From Congeria kusceri (Eukaryota > Mollusca > Bivalvia > Myida > Dreissenidae), in NCBI GenBank assembly GCA_027627225.1, contig CM051034.1, positions 41,459,048 through 41,523,047 on the forward strand: a stretch of DNA of 64,000 nt. The letters are read 5' to 3'. The position numbers and the translations under genes were made by a program. Positions 1-13,700 of this stretch are shown here, one piece after another (position 1 is the stretch's first letter; the number at the start of each line of letters is the position of its first letter). The notes under the pieces were generated by a model. The model was not told the origin of the DNA. It saw only the letters and a program-made list of their open reading frames with translations, and made no database searches.

Positions 1-235
1 CTTTTGAATTATTATAAGTCTAAATTAGGTCAAGGTCAAAGTGAGGTTGGGTGATATGGGTTGATAGGGAATGGTCATAAACAACAACTAAGTAAGTGTT
101 GTAGTAAGCGGTGTTGATGCTAGACGAAACGGTAAAATCGACTTAACCTTGTCATGGACGGAAGGATGGAAAGACGGACGGACAGGACGATCACTAAATG
201 CTTCCTGCATCAAGATGCCGGGGGCATAAAAATAT
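1..235 (+). repeat. Fragment of a pearl-like element with GGAC-rich tail
   Basis: It contains AGGTCAAGGTCAAAG near the left edge, a GGACGGA-type run at 155-187 and the end motif CCGGGGGCATAAAAAT. The same kind of tail (GGAC repeats, then a G-rich GCATAA end) is found near 5,330-5,410 and 41,640-41,706. Confidence 0.5.
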
Positions 236-1617
236 TGATTTTAATGGCAATGATTTCACTTAATAACAAATCACTTCACAAAACTCCCCAAGTTGTACTT
301 CATTTATGAAATATGACCACCACCAATCAAAGTGCCACTAATTACCATTATCAAAGATAATATCCCATTATTTACCATTACAGAGGAACAAGACAGGTGT
401 AAATATTTCTCTGAAGTAGTTTTATTTAATGTGCAGTGTGTGTCACACCAACTTCTCAACAACTTGTGCTGTTATATTACCTATTTCTACCAAAACATAA
501 TCTAACAAACATAGAACAAGTAATACATTATTATGTCCTACACATCAATATAACATGAAAATTATGTGAAGGATAGACAAAGAGTCAACATCTAAGCATT
601 AAGGAAGAGAAAATCTACAATATGTTTATGCATGACATAGTTATCTTTGTTTTAGTTAAAACCTATTTCTTTTAGTTCAAACAGAGTCGAAAGACTAAGG
701 CATACTGAGACATGCTTGGATCAGCTTCTTATTTAGAAAAGCACTTATTGTTTCTGAAACATGTCACTTGCATACTCCCTGTGCTGGGATTGCACCAGTA
801 ACCTTTTGTTCACAAAGTACACCATATCAATGAGATTATTGTGACCTTGCATTATCATAATTTTAAGTTATTGATATTTAAATTTGGAAACATACTGCAG
901 GGATGGCAAACTTAATTGTCTGTATTTCCTAGCTAGTCCCAGAGCATGTACCGACAAGTGAAATAAGCCAAAATTTACCAAAGTTGTAAACATATCTGCG
1001 ACATACACTCTAGAACTGAGCAATGTGTCATTACTGTACAGATATGCGGCAAACACCATTTTTAGACTGGGGCGATAGCCAGCGTCTTTAGTACCGCAAA
1101 TCGAAAGCAAGTATCGCTTTTGACATGGCAATTGCACAGTGACCTCCCCTACATATCTGCTTTCAATATCATGGAGCAGGGGAGATCACTGATAGCATGC
1201 CAATCAGAACTGCAAAACAATTCCTTGCTATCAGTGGACTGGTCCACTAAATACTATTACTAAATTAATTCAGCGATTGCTACGGACAGAGGACAAGAAA
1301 TAGATCCGATTTAATCCATTGTGAACACTCAACATATCCTTTTATTCCAAATTTATTTAATAATGGACAAGTAAAGCAATATTGTGATTTCGCCATCCTG
1401 ACACAGTGATTAAATTGTTTCAGGTCTTAGATGACATTCACCAAATTAGCCAATGTCTACAAATTGGAATTTTTGGCTAAAACATATTGTTTATAAAAAG
1501 TTACAAATTTGTGACAATCAGAATGTTTTCTACAAAGTAAGGTAAATTTGACTAGAGAAAATATTCAGCCAGGGATAGCCCTGTATTTCCCATCATTTGA
1601 TCATATCCCCTAGCAGT
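236..1617. other. Intronic or flanking sequence of the Ser/Arg-rich gene
   Basis: AT-rich sequence downstream of the last visible exon. A minus-strand open frame at 868-1137 starts at a non-ATG codon and lacks splice context consistent with the gene, so I treat it as chance or old repeat. Nothing else supportable is seen. Confidence 0.5.
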
Positions 1618-1619
1618 AC

Positions 1620-1701
1620 CTGTATGGTCTCAGTCTGGTTCCCTTCCTGGACCCACTGGTGTCAGACTCTGTAGGGGACGGGGAACCAGGCCCTGGGTTG
1701 C
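1620..1701 (-). CDS. Ser/Arg-rich gene, last exon visible in the window
   Basis: A strong acceptor (TTTTCCTTTCAG) and donor (ACAG|GTACTG) bound 82 nt. Joined to the preceding exon in phase it reads RNPGPGSPSPTESDTSGSRK and ends TRLRPY plus a split codon. The gene must continue to the left of the window; no further exon could be supported in 1-1617. Confidence 0.78.
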
Positions 1702-4700
1702 CTGAAAGGAAAAGGGTACCTTCTCAGTACATTTATATCTCTCAGAGCTTTGATTCTGACTATATTTTGAGGAATAAAGTATGACTGTTTAATATTGTTT
1801 CTGAAATAGCAACTTAAACGCAATTGCCTGACTCGTTGACTCATTCTAAATCTAATAACTGTATTACTTTGACAATAAAATGAATAATAGCAAGCATTTA
1901 TAACAGCCTGTAATCATGACTAAACAGTTTAATAGATGAGTGTTAATCACAGCAATGTTTTAATCACAGCAACGTACAAGGAAATGCTTCAAATGTCTCT
2001 ACAATTGTTCTAATGGACTTGTTAGTTTTTATTTTAACATTAAAAAGCACAAGCAACACAAAGTAATGAAATCCTAATCACAATCATCACATGATCAAGA
2101 TCATCACAGAACTATCATAATCATCATCAACAGCAGCATGAGCATTACTATCATCTTCATTATCATCAGCAGCAGCATGAGCATTACTATCATCTTCATT
2201 ATCATCAGCAGCAGCATGAGCATTACTATCATCTTCATTAGTCGTGATGAATTATCATATTGAAAATATAGTAACTACATACTTAAATACATATTGTTTA
2301 ATTATATTGTTAAACACAACATTTACAAGACATAGGGGGCTGTTTAGGCCTTTAAAATCCAAATAACATACCTGAGCATTTTAAACTATTATTGTCAATT
2401 TTTCATTTAGAAGAATGCCCATAAAATCTCAGGAGAAAATGGTATTTCTCTTAATTTGAAATGACATAAATCCAGAGATGTCACAACTGAAGTCGATTCT
2501 GTATATCGTGCATAATTCCTACTTTTGCAAACACTTCTGACATATTCAAGATTGTGATACAGCAAAATATGCAAATGTTAAGTAAAAATCAATATCAATG
2601 CGAACAAGTATCAAAGCAATTTCAACACCCATTGCAAGTTAATTTCCTTTTAGAAATCTTCAAACAAATATATTTTAAAGTCACACATACTGGCTTTGGT
2701 ATGATATTAAAAGTACAATGAAGATGTACATAATTATTTTGTTAAACAAGCAAGCTTCTTGACATAGAGATACCTAACAATACAACAAATCATGTTTAAT
2801 AAACACACATCATTATTTCTACAATAAACACACATCATTATTTCTACAAGTCCAGACATTCACTTTCAGCTACTTACGACTTCTTCTCAAACTAGTTCCC
2901 AAAGGAGATTTTCCTCCAATGGAAGACCTGACGTTACCAGGGCAACCAGGAAATTTGCTTAATGACCCATCACTACTAGATGTTGAAGCCATAGACAATC
3001 CAAGACTTCCTTCACCTAGTAGCTTTCTTTGTAATTCTGCAAGCTTTTTTTCTTGTGCTTGACTTCTACATAACAGATCATAAACATCGTCGGAAGAAAT
3101 AGGAATCTGATCCACAAAGCCTGTCTCAGGATAGAAATTGGGCAATGACCTTGACACCCGTGACCCCTGCTGGAATGTGACCCTTCCAGATTTCTGTTTC
3201 TTTTCCCGGCTTCTGCTCTGGTGTTCAGAGTGCTTGGCCATTTTAACAGAACTTGCATTGTGCTCCAATCGATCAATTCCTTCTGATCGTTTCAAAGCAG
3301 ATGCCTTATTTTGTGCAATTTGACCTGTCTGGAGGTCAGAGGGGTCATGTTTTGGTTCAATTTGCGGTTTATAGAGCTGGTAGCCATGGTAACGCCATTT
3401 GTTTCCATCACTACTATCGCTCTGACGACGTGGTGTACTGGAGTCACTAGGACTGGTGTAATAGTCTACAGACCATTCTGGCAAACAAAGTATTGTACAG
3501 ATATAAACATGCTGTACAGTTTATTCAACATCTAACATCAGTGGTCGAAATTAGCACAAGCCATTAAGTCCTTAAATTTTGAACTGGGCTCGCTCTGATT
3601 CTCAGTTTTATATTGGCAGGTTTGTCACATTTTATTGCTCTTAAGAAATAATATAAGATTTGTGGACCTGCTTGGCAATACAGCTAATTCCATTGACTGT
3701 AACATCCATTTCAAATGCAGCCTATATGTAAGACATTCGGAATTATGCAGAATTATATAATTATTTGAGGGTTTAGTTGTGCGGCATATTACTTTTTCTC
3801 CAAAGGAACATTGTGGGAAAACAATATGAACAAGGCTTTGATAGTATTGCAAGCAATACAGGGGTCCCCTACCGGTGAAAACCCCTACTAATTAAAAATT
3901 GTGCAATACCATCATATCGCCCTTTATCTGTAGATGTACAAAGTTTCATATTCAAATCCCATTTGTCACTGCAGTATTAAGTTGTTGTTTTTTCTATTTT
4001 AGTAACATTGACAAGACATTTGAGTTACTTTTTGAGTTATTGCAGTACTAACTGACAGAGGGCAATCATATAGTCCATCCTGTGTACCAAGTTTCAGTGT
4101 CATATGTTATGTTCTTTTCGAATTATTACAGTATTAAGTTTATTTATATTTTAAGTAACAGTCGCAAGACCTTTGACCTCTGGTGAAAAATAAAGGGTCG
4201 TGTACAATCCTCACCTTGCTCTTTCTATGTATACCAAGTTTCATCGAAGTATCTTCAGAACTTTTTGAGTTATCGCAGAATCCAGGTTTTTGGGACGGGA
4301 CAGACAGACACAGTGAGACCGACGGACGAGCAGACAGACAGATGCACACAGACGGAGGGCAAACCCATAGTCCAATCTGTGTACCAAGTTTCATGAAGTT
4401 CATGATCATATCTTATGCTTTTTTCAATATATTACAGTATTCAGTTTATTTCTATTTTTTGTAACTGTCTAGTGACCTTTGACCTATGGTAAAAAATAAA
4501 AGGTCGTGCATAATTTTCACATTGCTGTTGCTATGTATACAAAGTTTCATCAACGTGTCTTCAGTAATTTCTGAGTTATCAAAGGATCCAGGTTTTGATG
4601 ACGGACGGATACAGATATTTGGAAGAACAGACAGAATGACACACAGACAGATGCCAAACCTATAGTTCAATCTCTGTACCAAGTTTCATGGTAATATCTT

Positions 4701-7700
4701 ATGTCCATTTTGAATTATTACAGTATTTAGTTTATTTCTATTTTTTGTAAAAGTCACGTGATCTTTGACCTCTGGTGAAGAAAAAAGGTTGTGCATAATC
4801 CTCACATTGCCACATTGCCGTTTATATGTATACCCAGTTCCATCGAAATAAGTTCAGTACTTTTTGAGTTATTGCAGGAACCAGGTTTTGGGTACAGACA
4901 GACAGACGGATGGACAAACGAACAGATAGAGAGACACACAGATGGATGGCAAACCTATAGTTCAATCTTTGTACCAAGTTTCATGGTCATAACTTATGTA
5001 CTTTTTGAATTATAACAGTATTTAGTTTATTTCTATTTTTAGTAACAGTCATGTGACCTTTGACCTCTGGTGAAAAATGAAAGGTCCTGCATAATCCTCA
5101 CATTGCCGTTTAAATGAATACCAAGTTTCATCGAAATATCTTCAGTACTTTTTGAGTCATCGTAGGATCCAGTTTGTTTTAGTTTATTTCTATTTTTAGT
5201 AACAGTCACGTGACCTTTGATCTCTGGTGAAAAATAAAAGGTCGTGCATAATACTCACATTGCTGTTTATATGTATACCAAGTTTCACTGAAGTATCTTC
5301 AGTACTTTTTGAGTTATCACAGGAACAATATTTTGCGGACGGACAGACTGACGGACAGAGGGCAAACTTACAGTCCCCTCCTGTGAAACACTGGTAGGGG
5401 ACTAATAAAGGATACACAATGTTATACAGGGGAAAGACAGCAAAATAATTATATTTCAAGTAAGGAACACACACATGTAGGTCAAAAAGGGAACCTTATA
5501 AGAATCAAACCAAGCACTTTTCAAAGATTCACCCATCCAATCAACATAAATACAAATGAAGTTTCAGTTGCTTTATAATTTGCTCACAATATAACATTAA
5601 CTGAGCAAAACACTATCACATGTTGATCAATGACATTGCTTTACCAAAGAACTTTTAAAACAAGCTGAAAAATTCAAGATTTGAGAAACACAGGTTTTCA
5701 TATATACAGTAGAGTGGCTTAGAATCAACCAAACTGTGATCACACAGGATATGATGAAGGCAATAGTACAACTCTGTGGGTCAACAGTAGAGATGCCATG
5801 TCTACATGTGCATAAAATTGCGCGAGGTGACTGTGTGGCTTAAGAAATAATTTTCTATTTATCGTTGTTTATTGGCCAATAAACAACGATTTGGAGTTCT
5901 GATGCGTAAGAATTAAACCAGGAGGGCGTTAGCCCGAGTTATATTATAGCCACGCATCAGAACAACAGAGAGTTGTTTATTGGCTGATTAACAACGATAA
6001 TGCAAAAATTATTTTGATTCTAACATGAATTGACATAATTATATTTGTGCAATTGTATTTGGAACTACTTTTTACTATGCTCTGCTCAGAATCGGGACTT
6101 CTTTTTTGCGTTGTTTATCGGGTAGTTCAACAACTATGATTTTGTTCTTTGTCTACAGAAAAATTAGCGAGTATCTTGTTATAATATAAGATAGTCCATA
6201 TGGGAGACCATGAATTACTCAGTGCTGTTTAAACATAAACACTAAGATCATGAATTTTAATTAAATAATTTAAAGTAAATCTTTTCAAATATTACCAAAT
6301 TAAACATAACAATTGCTAAACCTATAAGTGACATGCCCATATAATTATACATAAATTTGTATACTAGTAATGTAATGCACACAACGGAATGTGAGTATGT
6401 GTATAGTAAAAATATAAATAAGGCTAAATCATGAAAATTATAGCAATATCATGGATACTGAATTATACAGATCGTTTTAAGTTACACTGATGCAATATTT
6501 ACTAAACTAATAATTCAAAATTGGTGTGTTGGGTACCAGTGAAGGATATGGCGTCCAAACCATGGTACGCTTCCAACTGACTATGTTTGTATACGTAGAT
6601 CATGCGACTGTAAGCTACTGGCAATATGTTCATAGTATTGGCCATACATGCAAACATGGCAGCTCTAGGCATATTATACCTCTTGACTGAGTAGAACTTC
6701 GCAATATTCCACGGAGCCGAGACACTATCAACACAATATTTCATGTTCAAAATATTCAGATAAAACTTATATATGCTCACACATAGAATAATAGGTAAGT
6801 ATTGAACAAATCTTAAGAGTTTTAATTTTTTTATTGACTGTTCAGCTTGCTTCATTTTTCACTTATGTGACCAGTGGTTTAATCATTTACATAAGTTTGT
6901 ACATCACATATTGTTTTAGTTCTCCTTTTTAATAACATAAACAATATAAATTTTCCTGCAACCATTTTGCAAAGGCTAATAAAAAAAAATCGATCATGTG
7001 TGCTCCCCACTAACCTGACTAGTATTATCTGGAAATCATTGTTGACAGGTTTTAATTACAGACTCCAGGACCAATATTCATAATGCTCCTTAAATGTTAT
7101 AAAATCTCAAGTAAAGACGTAACAACATTTTCAGTTCACAAACTGGTATACCTAATGGCTTAAAGCGTTCTTTTTTTTGAAGGAGATTTATTAATGCAAG
7201 CTGATCTGTAAATAAACATCCATGACCACCACCAATTTAAGAAAATATCAAGAATTTAAAAAAAACTTTCTTCAGGTTTTGGGTAACTATGTTTATGTAT
7301 GCCAGTTCTACTTCATACACAAATTTTGTCTAGCAGTCCTCTTCAAAATTTTCAGGGGTGAAAAAATTTCAGATTGCCATACTTGTCCATTTGTCACAAA
7401 TGCTCTTTTACCGCTTGCCCATACAGAAACTACATAGTACATTTTGGAATAAAGTTCACATGTCCATACATGTCCTGGGTCAAGCTGGGCAATACGGACA
7501 ATGGATTTCGCCATCCCTGAAAATGTATTATGAGCTACAGTGACATACCTTGTGGCCGATGCTGCTGAGGAGTCCCAAACTCAACTGCCATGTGCAGCGA
7601 ACTAAAAATACAGGAAGATGAAGATAAACTTAAAATAAACAATTTTTGGCAATATAAAGGAGTTTTGTATAAAAGAAAAAAAACAACAACAACATAAATA

Positions 7701-10700
7701 GAGTGAACTCCTGTTTACTTAATAAACAGAAATGTATTGCTGATGACAAAAGAACGATTTATGTATATTACATGTACATAACTTATGAAAAATAAGCAAA
7801 TGGAAACTAAGCCATTATTTGATTAAAAAATAATTTGCAATTTATAGTTGCTTATCGGCCAATAAACCATTTGGAGTTCTGATGCATAGGATCAAATCAC
7901 GAGGGCGTTAGCCCCGAGTGGTTTAATAGCCACGCATCAGAACAACAAAGAGTTGTTTATTGCCAATAAACAACGATAATGCAAACATTATTTCGATTCT
8001 AACATGATTTGACAAGTATTTTTGCAATTGTAATGAGAACTATATTTTACTATGCTCCTCTCAGGATCGGGACTATTTTTTGTGTTGTTTATTGGATAGT
8101 TTAACAACGATAATTGTGTTCTTTGTCTATAGAAGAATTAGCGAGTATCGTGTTAGAATCAATAATATCCTTTGAAAAGATCCTAATGTCACATGTAAAA
8201 CAAAACACAAATAAAATTAAAAACACTTTATCAATTAACTACTGTTAGCTGTTAATTATTTTCAAAAGAAAACGTATCCAATATAATCATGTGAACAAAT
8301 TCTAAAAGCATGTTTCCACTTAGTTTGTTCAGTCTAAATTTAGTAATGAAAAACTATTTAAAAAGGTTGTTCATGCATAACCTAAATATTCATTTTTGGT
8401 TAACCAATTATTCTTTCATTATTTTAGCGTGACAGGGTCTACAAACAAACTACGACTTTTGAAGGATATTTTTATACTAAAATTGCTGGCATAATCCATA
8501 ACAATACAACCTGAAGTTGTCAATGCTCAATTATTTAATATTACCTTATAAAGCCTGGACATACCCGGTACTCTGTTGTCCAAAATTGTACCTGTCAAAG
8601 TCTGTGGGAATGAATGTATGCATACTGGACATAATACTTGAACTCATAGGTTGTTACTTAGTAACAGCTGAACATTATCAGGGCTCCCTCTGGCTAAAAT
8701 TTTTCATTTGCCAAATTTACCGTACTGCATGGAACTTCTACTAATTTGGGGTATTTTATAGGGTTTTATGAAGGAAAAAGTTTTTAGCCAAATAGAAATT
8801 TCTTTAGCCAAATGATCTGCATTGTAGCCATTGGCTAATCTGGCAAATGGCAAGTGAGCCCTGATCATGTAAAATACAAGAGCTGATGTGGTACCTTGCG
8901 GCACGCCTGTCTGTGGGACTGAATGTGGGATCCACGTAGCTGAACTGGCTCAGATCACTGGGCGACTCCTCAGACTTGGAGCGGGCGTGGCCATCCCTGG
9001 AACATGAAACACAACTGCATGGAGGAGGGGGTAAATGTTTCACTTTCTCAATGAGTGTATTATGAGACGTTTCATGGAGTAGACATCACATACACCTGAT
9101 GTTCATCACAATCTAGGGTTGCTTACGAGTATTTGAATAACCAGATATCCAAATACCAGTCGGCTATCCGAATACTAAAATCAGATCCGGATACCTTATC
9201 TAGAGAAATTCAAATTTATATTCCATTGTTTTTCGAGTTTATTAATGTTATAACAAATGCAGTTTCAGTTCCTGTTTCGGCAGACGATAATCTGTATTTA
9301 TAACACATCACAGACTGACACTTAATTCGCTGATTGGTTGTTTGCATAACGGGGCCATTGACCGTTTCCTTATCACCATGTCATGCCACTTATGGTATAT
9401 GTGTATATTGTTAATTGAGTATCAGTTGTTTTCGATAATTGACACTTATTAATATTAAATGTCTCCTGCTCTAAAATGTGCATAACACATTAACTTTCTT
9501 TTCCATTGTTTGATTTTGTACACAAAAGGCCAAAACAATATGTTAATTTCAGGGCTTTTTTTTGCCATTTTGGGAATATGACCTATACCCATGAAATTGG
9601 GAATTTTAGCATCAATTACCAGTAACCTAAAACTGGGAAAATATATATAAAAAAACTATAGATAAACTAGATAACATACAATGTTCTGAGCAAAATGAAA
9701 TCTGTAAAACAGTTATTACAACTTTATTTCTACAACGAACACCTCTTATTTCCAAACATCTCACAAAGATAAACCATCAATTGGAAATTTTGGGACTGGC
9801 TGTGGCAAAAACAGATACTTTTTGCCATTGGGAATATGACCCTTTTTAATGGCTATAAAATTGGGGAAAAAAAGCCCTAAATTGATACCGTAAAAGATCG
9901 TGTATTACGCGCACCCAATCTTTGAAGCAAAATTTGAGGGAAAAAAACTGGCAAAACAATTTGCAGCTGTTGTTTGTTAATGTCCGTCCATGTTATTTTA
10001 CCAAATTGTGTCCATGTTTTTGTTGTTGTTCTGGAATATTGTAATAAATTTCATTTCAGAAAAAACATAATCGATGTACATTTCAGACACGCATACATAA
10101 TTACCTTATGTGCGAAACACATATGAATCCAAATTGAATGCAAATATTCATGTTAATATTCAATAAGTTTTATGCCGTTAACTCAATCTCCATTTTAATT
10201 ACAGTACATGTATATTTCATTGTGTAACCTAAACCAACTGTCAAGTCAACATATATAGATGTATATGAGTTTCCGTATGTACCGACGAAAACTATTGGGT
10301 GATTAAAACTGGCTTTGGTTAATTGCATTTACGCCACTAAAAATATCTGTTGTAAGATCGTACATACACTCTTTAAGATCTTGTTGCAAGAATATATACT
10401 ACATTTATAAACATCACACTTGTAATTATTGTTGTTAACCAAATATTAACTCACTATAAACATTCTGTAATAAAAACTAAATACTCTTACAAGCGCGCGG
10501 CCAGTCAGTGTTATCGCTACATTGAAGTAGTTGAATAGTGTGCATGATAACAGATAATGGTATTTAAAACTGAACTAAATTATAAACTTATCTTAATTAT
10601 AAAATACAGCAATATTGTTTTCTACAACATTTTAATAAAATTATTAAGTTTGCGTATTAAATATTGGAATAAATGGATGTATCGACGTGATTACAGAAAA

Positions 10701-13700
10701 CATTTTGTTTCAAGTTGTATTTACACCTATTTACTTTCAGTTATAATTCTTTGGGTTCAATAAAATGCAAGAATTTGGTTCCCTAATAGCAGGTGCACTT
10801 AGCGTTGTTTATCGCTACTGAAACACGAAACCTATGCATAAAAACCTGTAACTGGAAGGATCCGATCGCGATTGACACATTTTGTGAGAAATGAACTTTT
10901 ATGCAACATATCGTCCTATTATTACCTTACAAATACCAGTGCTAATTATGTTTCCATTTTATGCAACTATGTTTACACCAATAGCTGAGCTTACGTTTTA
11001 TACGGATACCAAATACAGATATCCGAATTAGGATATAAATAGCACCCCTATTAAAAACATATTGCCTGAATGACAGAAAAGAGTGAAGTTGTTTTAGCAA
11101 AAGGCAAAAGGCTAGCATTGAATTTTTAGCCTCAATAACAGAAAATATGTATGGGGGAAACAGTTTGGCTAACCTTTGATGAGACACAAATACATGCACC
11201 ACCACACACAAAAGCTACATTAAGAATGAAGCCTTACCTCTCCCAGCTAGCAGAGCGCCTGCCTGGTGTGATGTCAAATGGGTCGCTGTAGGCTCGACCA
11301 TGCCTCTCAGGCTCCAGCGGATCTCCAACAGGCTGGCGGTCCTTCTCTGTCAGGAAAAACCTCTCACTAGCAAACACAAGGAAAAATGTAGTTTATTTCA
11401 ATAAAACTGGCAATAAAAGTTTTTACCAAGCAGGGTTCCCGCTGTCGATCGCCATTGTCGCCAATGGCGACAAAATAAAAAATTTGGCGACAACTTTTTG
11501 AATTTGGCGAAAGTAAGTGGCGACAACTTTTCAAAAATGGCGATTTTTCAAAATTCCACATTTTTTCTGCGTAATATTTACTTAAAATGACATAAGAGGC
11601 TCTGTTTACCAGCCGCTTTACGGCAGTCGCTGTGCAATGGATTTCCGTGATGTAAGCGACACTGCTGAAATCAATGGAGCGTGCTGATTGCCGGAAAGTG
11701 GCAGATTATGGTGATAATTGGGATTATTGGTGGTGTTGTTACAAGTTATCTTAATTGGTCGTCAGTTTTATTGCTTCAGAGATAAGACAACTTTGAAATG
11801 TACCGACTTTGCGCTGAAGTGTGAAGTGTTTGTCACAGTATAGGAAGCAGATTAAAGCCTGTTAGGTTGACAACAATGACAATCAAAAAGGTAAATATGG
11901 ATTGTTTTTAGCATAATCGGTGTGTTTAAAGGCAATAATTAAACATTTTGCCTTGATTAGTGCTATATAAACATGAGATAATATTCTCTGTTTCACTCGT
12001 CAAAATGGCAAGTTCAGAGTGTATAACGCCTGTTAAAAAGCGAACGTTAGATTCAGATGATGTTGAGACTCCTTCAAAAATGTATAAAACTCTAAATTCA
12101 CCAGCTAACAGAAATTTCAAAGACAGTTGGAAATCAGAATTCCCGTTCCTCAAATATGATTCCAACACAAAATCTATGCTGTGTGAACTCTGTATATCCT
12201 GAATATTATCATTATACTGTTATATGCTGTTATTACATAAACTTATTAAATGTGCTGTTATTGCATAAATTATTAAATGTGCTGACTGTTATTAAATAAA
12301 CTTATTAAACATTAAACTTATTAAACATACTGTAAAATGCTTAGTTATTTGTTTTTGTTTCATTATTATAACATGATCTTCTTTGCCCCAATGTGCCCCC
12401 ATTTGGCGACAACTTTGTGAATTTGGCGAAAGTAAGTGGCGACAACTTTTTGAATTTGGCGAAAGTGGCGACAACTTTTTGATTTTGGCGAAAGTAAGTG
12501 GCGACAACTTTTTAAAGCCCAGAGGGAACCCTGCCAAGCAGTGGAATTCTTTTTATTGGGGAACACAGGCATATTAAACACAAACAGTGCTCACAAAACA
12601 TCAGCCAAATATGTAACTTTGTTGAAATAAATATGGGTAATTTCTAGGGCTTTCAGCGAAATAATGTAGCCAAAGAGAACTAATTCTTAAAATTTGTAGT
12701 ACTTCTTCATTTGGCAAATTGCGAGCTCAATAGTTTTTAACAACAGTTAACAATATCTCTTTTTCAAGTGTTTAAGAGAGTCTGATTAAGTTACCAGATT
12801 GTATTTGTAGTCATGTTTCAAAAATGATATGTTTGAAAACTCAACGAGAGTAAATTGTTGTAGAGATTAACTGATTATAACATTATACCAACCTATTTAA
12901 AGCCTGTTCTCTTCCCACCCCACTACTTTGTATTCCAGCAGATCTCCTTGACGGCATCCATGCTTCTCTGACTTCCTCCAACTTCTCACTCCTTCGGTTC
13001 GTAGTTGCTGCCCTTGTGTCACTTTTTGATTCCAGCTCTCTCTCCATACCATACACTGGGTAACAATCTATGGCTTGCCGATATGGTGTTCGTAGCTCAA
13101 TGCTTTTGTCAAAATTTCTTTCAGTCATTTTCTTCAGTTGTGTTGACAATAAGGATTTTGCATTACTCAGTGCCGAATAAGGGGCAGAAGTCACTTCCTT
13201 CAAGGCAGCAAGTTCAGATTTCTCCCCTTTTCCAGGAGAGCTGAACTGGGAATATTCCAGCTGCCTGCGTATATCATTATCATCTGGGGCAAAGCTTTCC
13301 TCTGTCTGATTCAATCCACTGTCTTCAAGACTTGAATCTTCCTTTGGCCTGGAAACAATCTTTTTCAACATTTCATGCTCCTCTGCCAAAGTCTCAGACA
13401 AAATTCCATTTACTTGTTCTTGTGGTCTATCAGAAGCCAATATTTTATACACTTTCTTAGCCATTCCTTTTTCCTGTGATGTATCGGAGTCTTCTTTATC
13501 AGGGTCATGAGTAAGAATCTTGTACACTCTTTCTGCCAGTCCAGGCTGCTTCTTTTCTTTGGGGGTACTGCCAGCATCTCCAGCAGCGGTGACAGCAGAT
13601 AATGCAACATCTGGATCAGTCAAATGCTTTGATGTCTTTCCTCTAGAAGACATACTAGGCTCTTCCAGTTTTGAAGGTGCAGCACTATTCTCTGGCTCCT

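Noticed and set aside
868..1137. 89-codon minus frame
   Set aside because: Non-ATG start, no consistent splice junction with the neighbouring gene, no family recognised.
7222..7514. Overlapping small frames beside the exon at 7,549
   Set aside because: Not in phase with the exon; the intron border at 7,549 is well defined.
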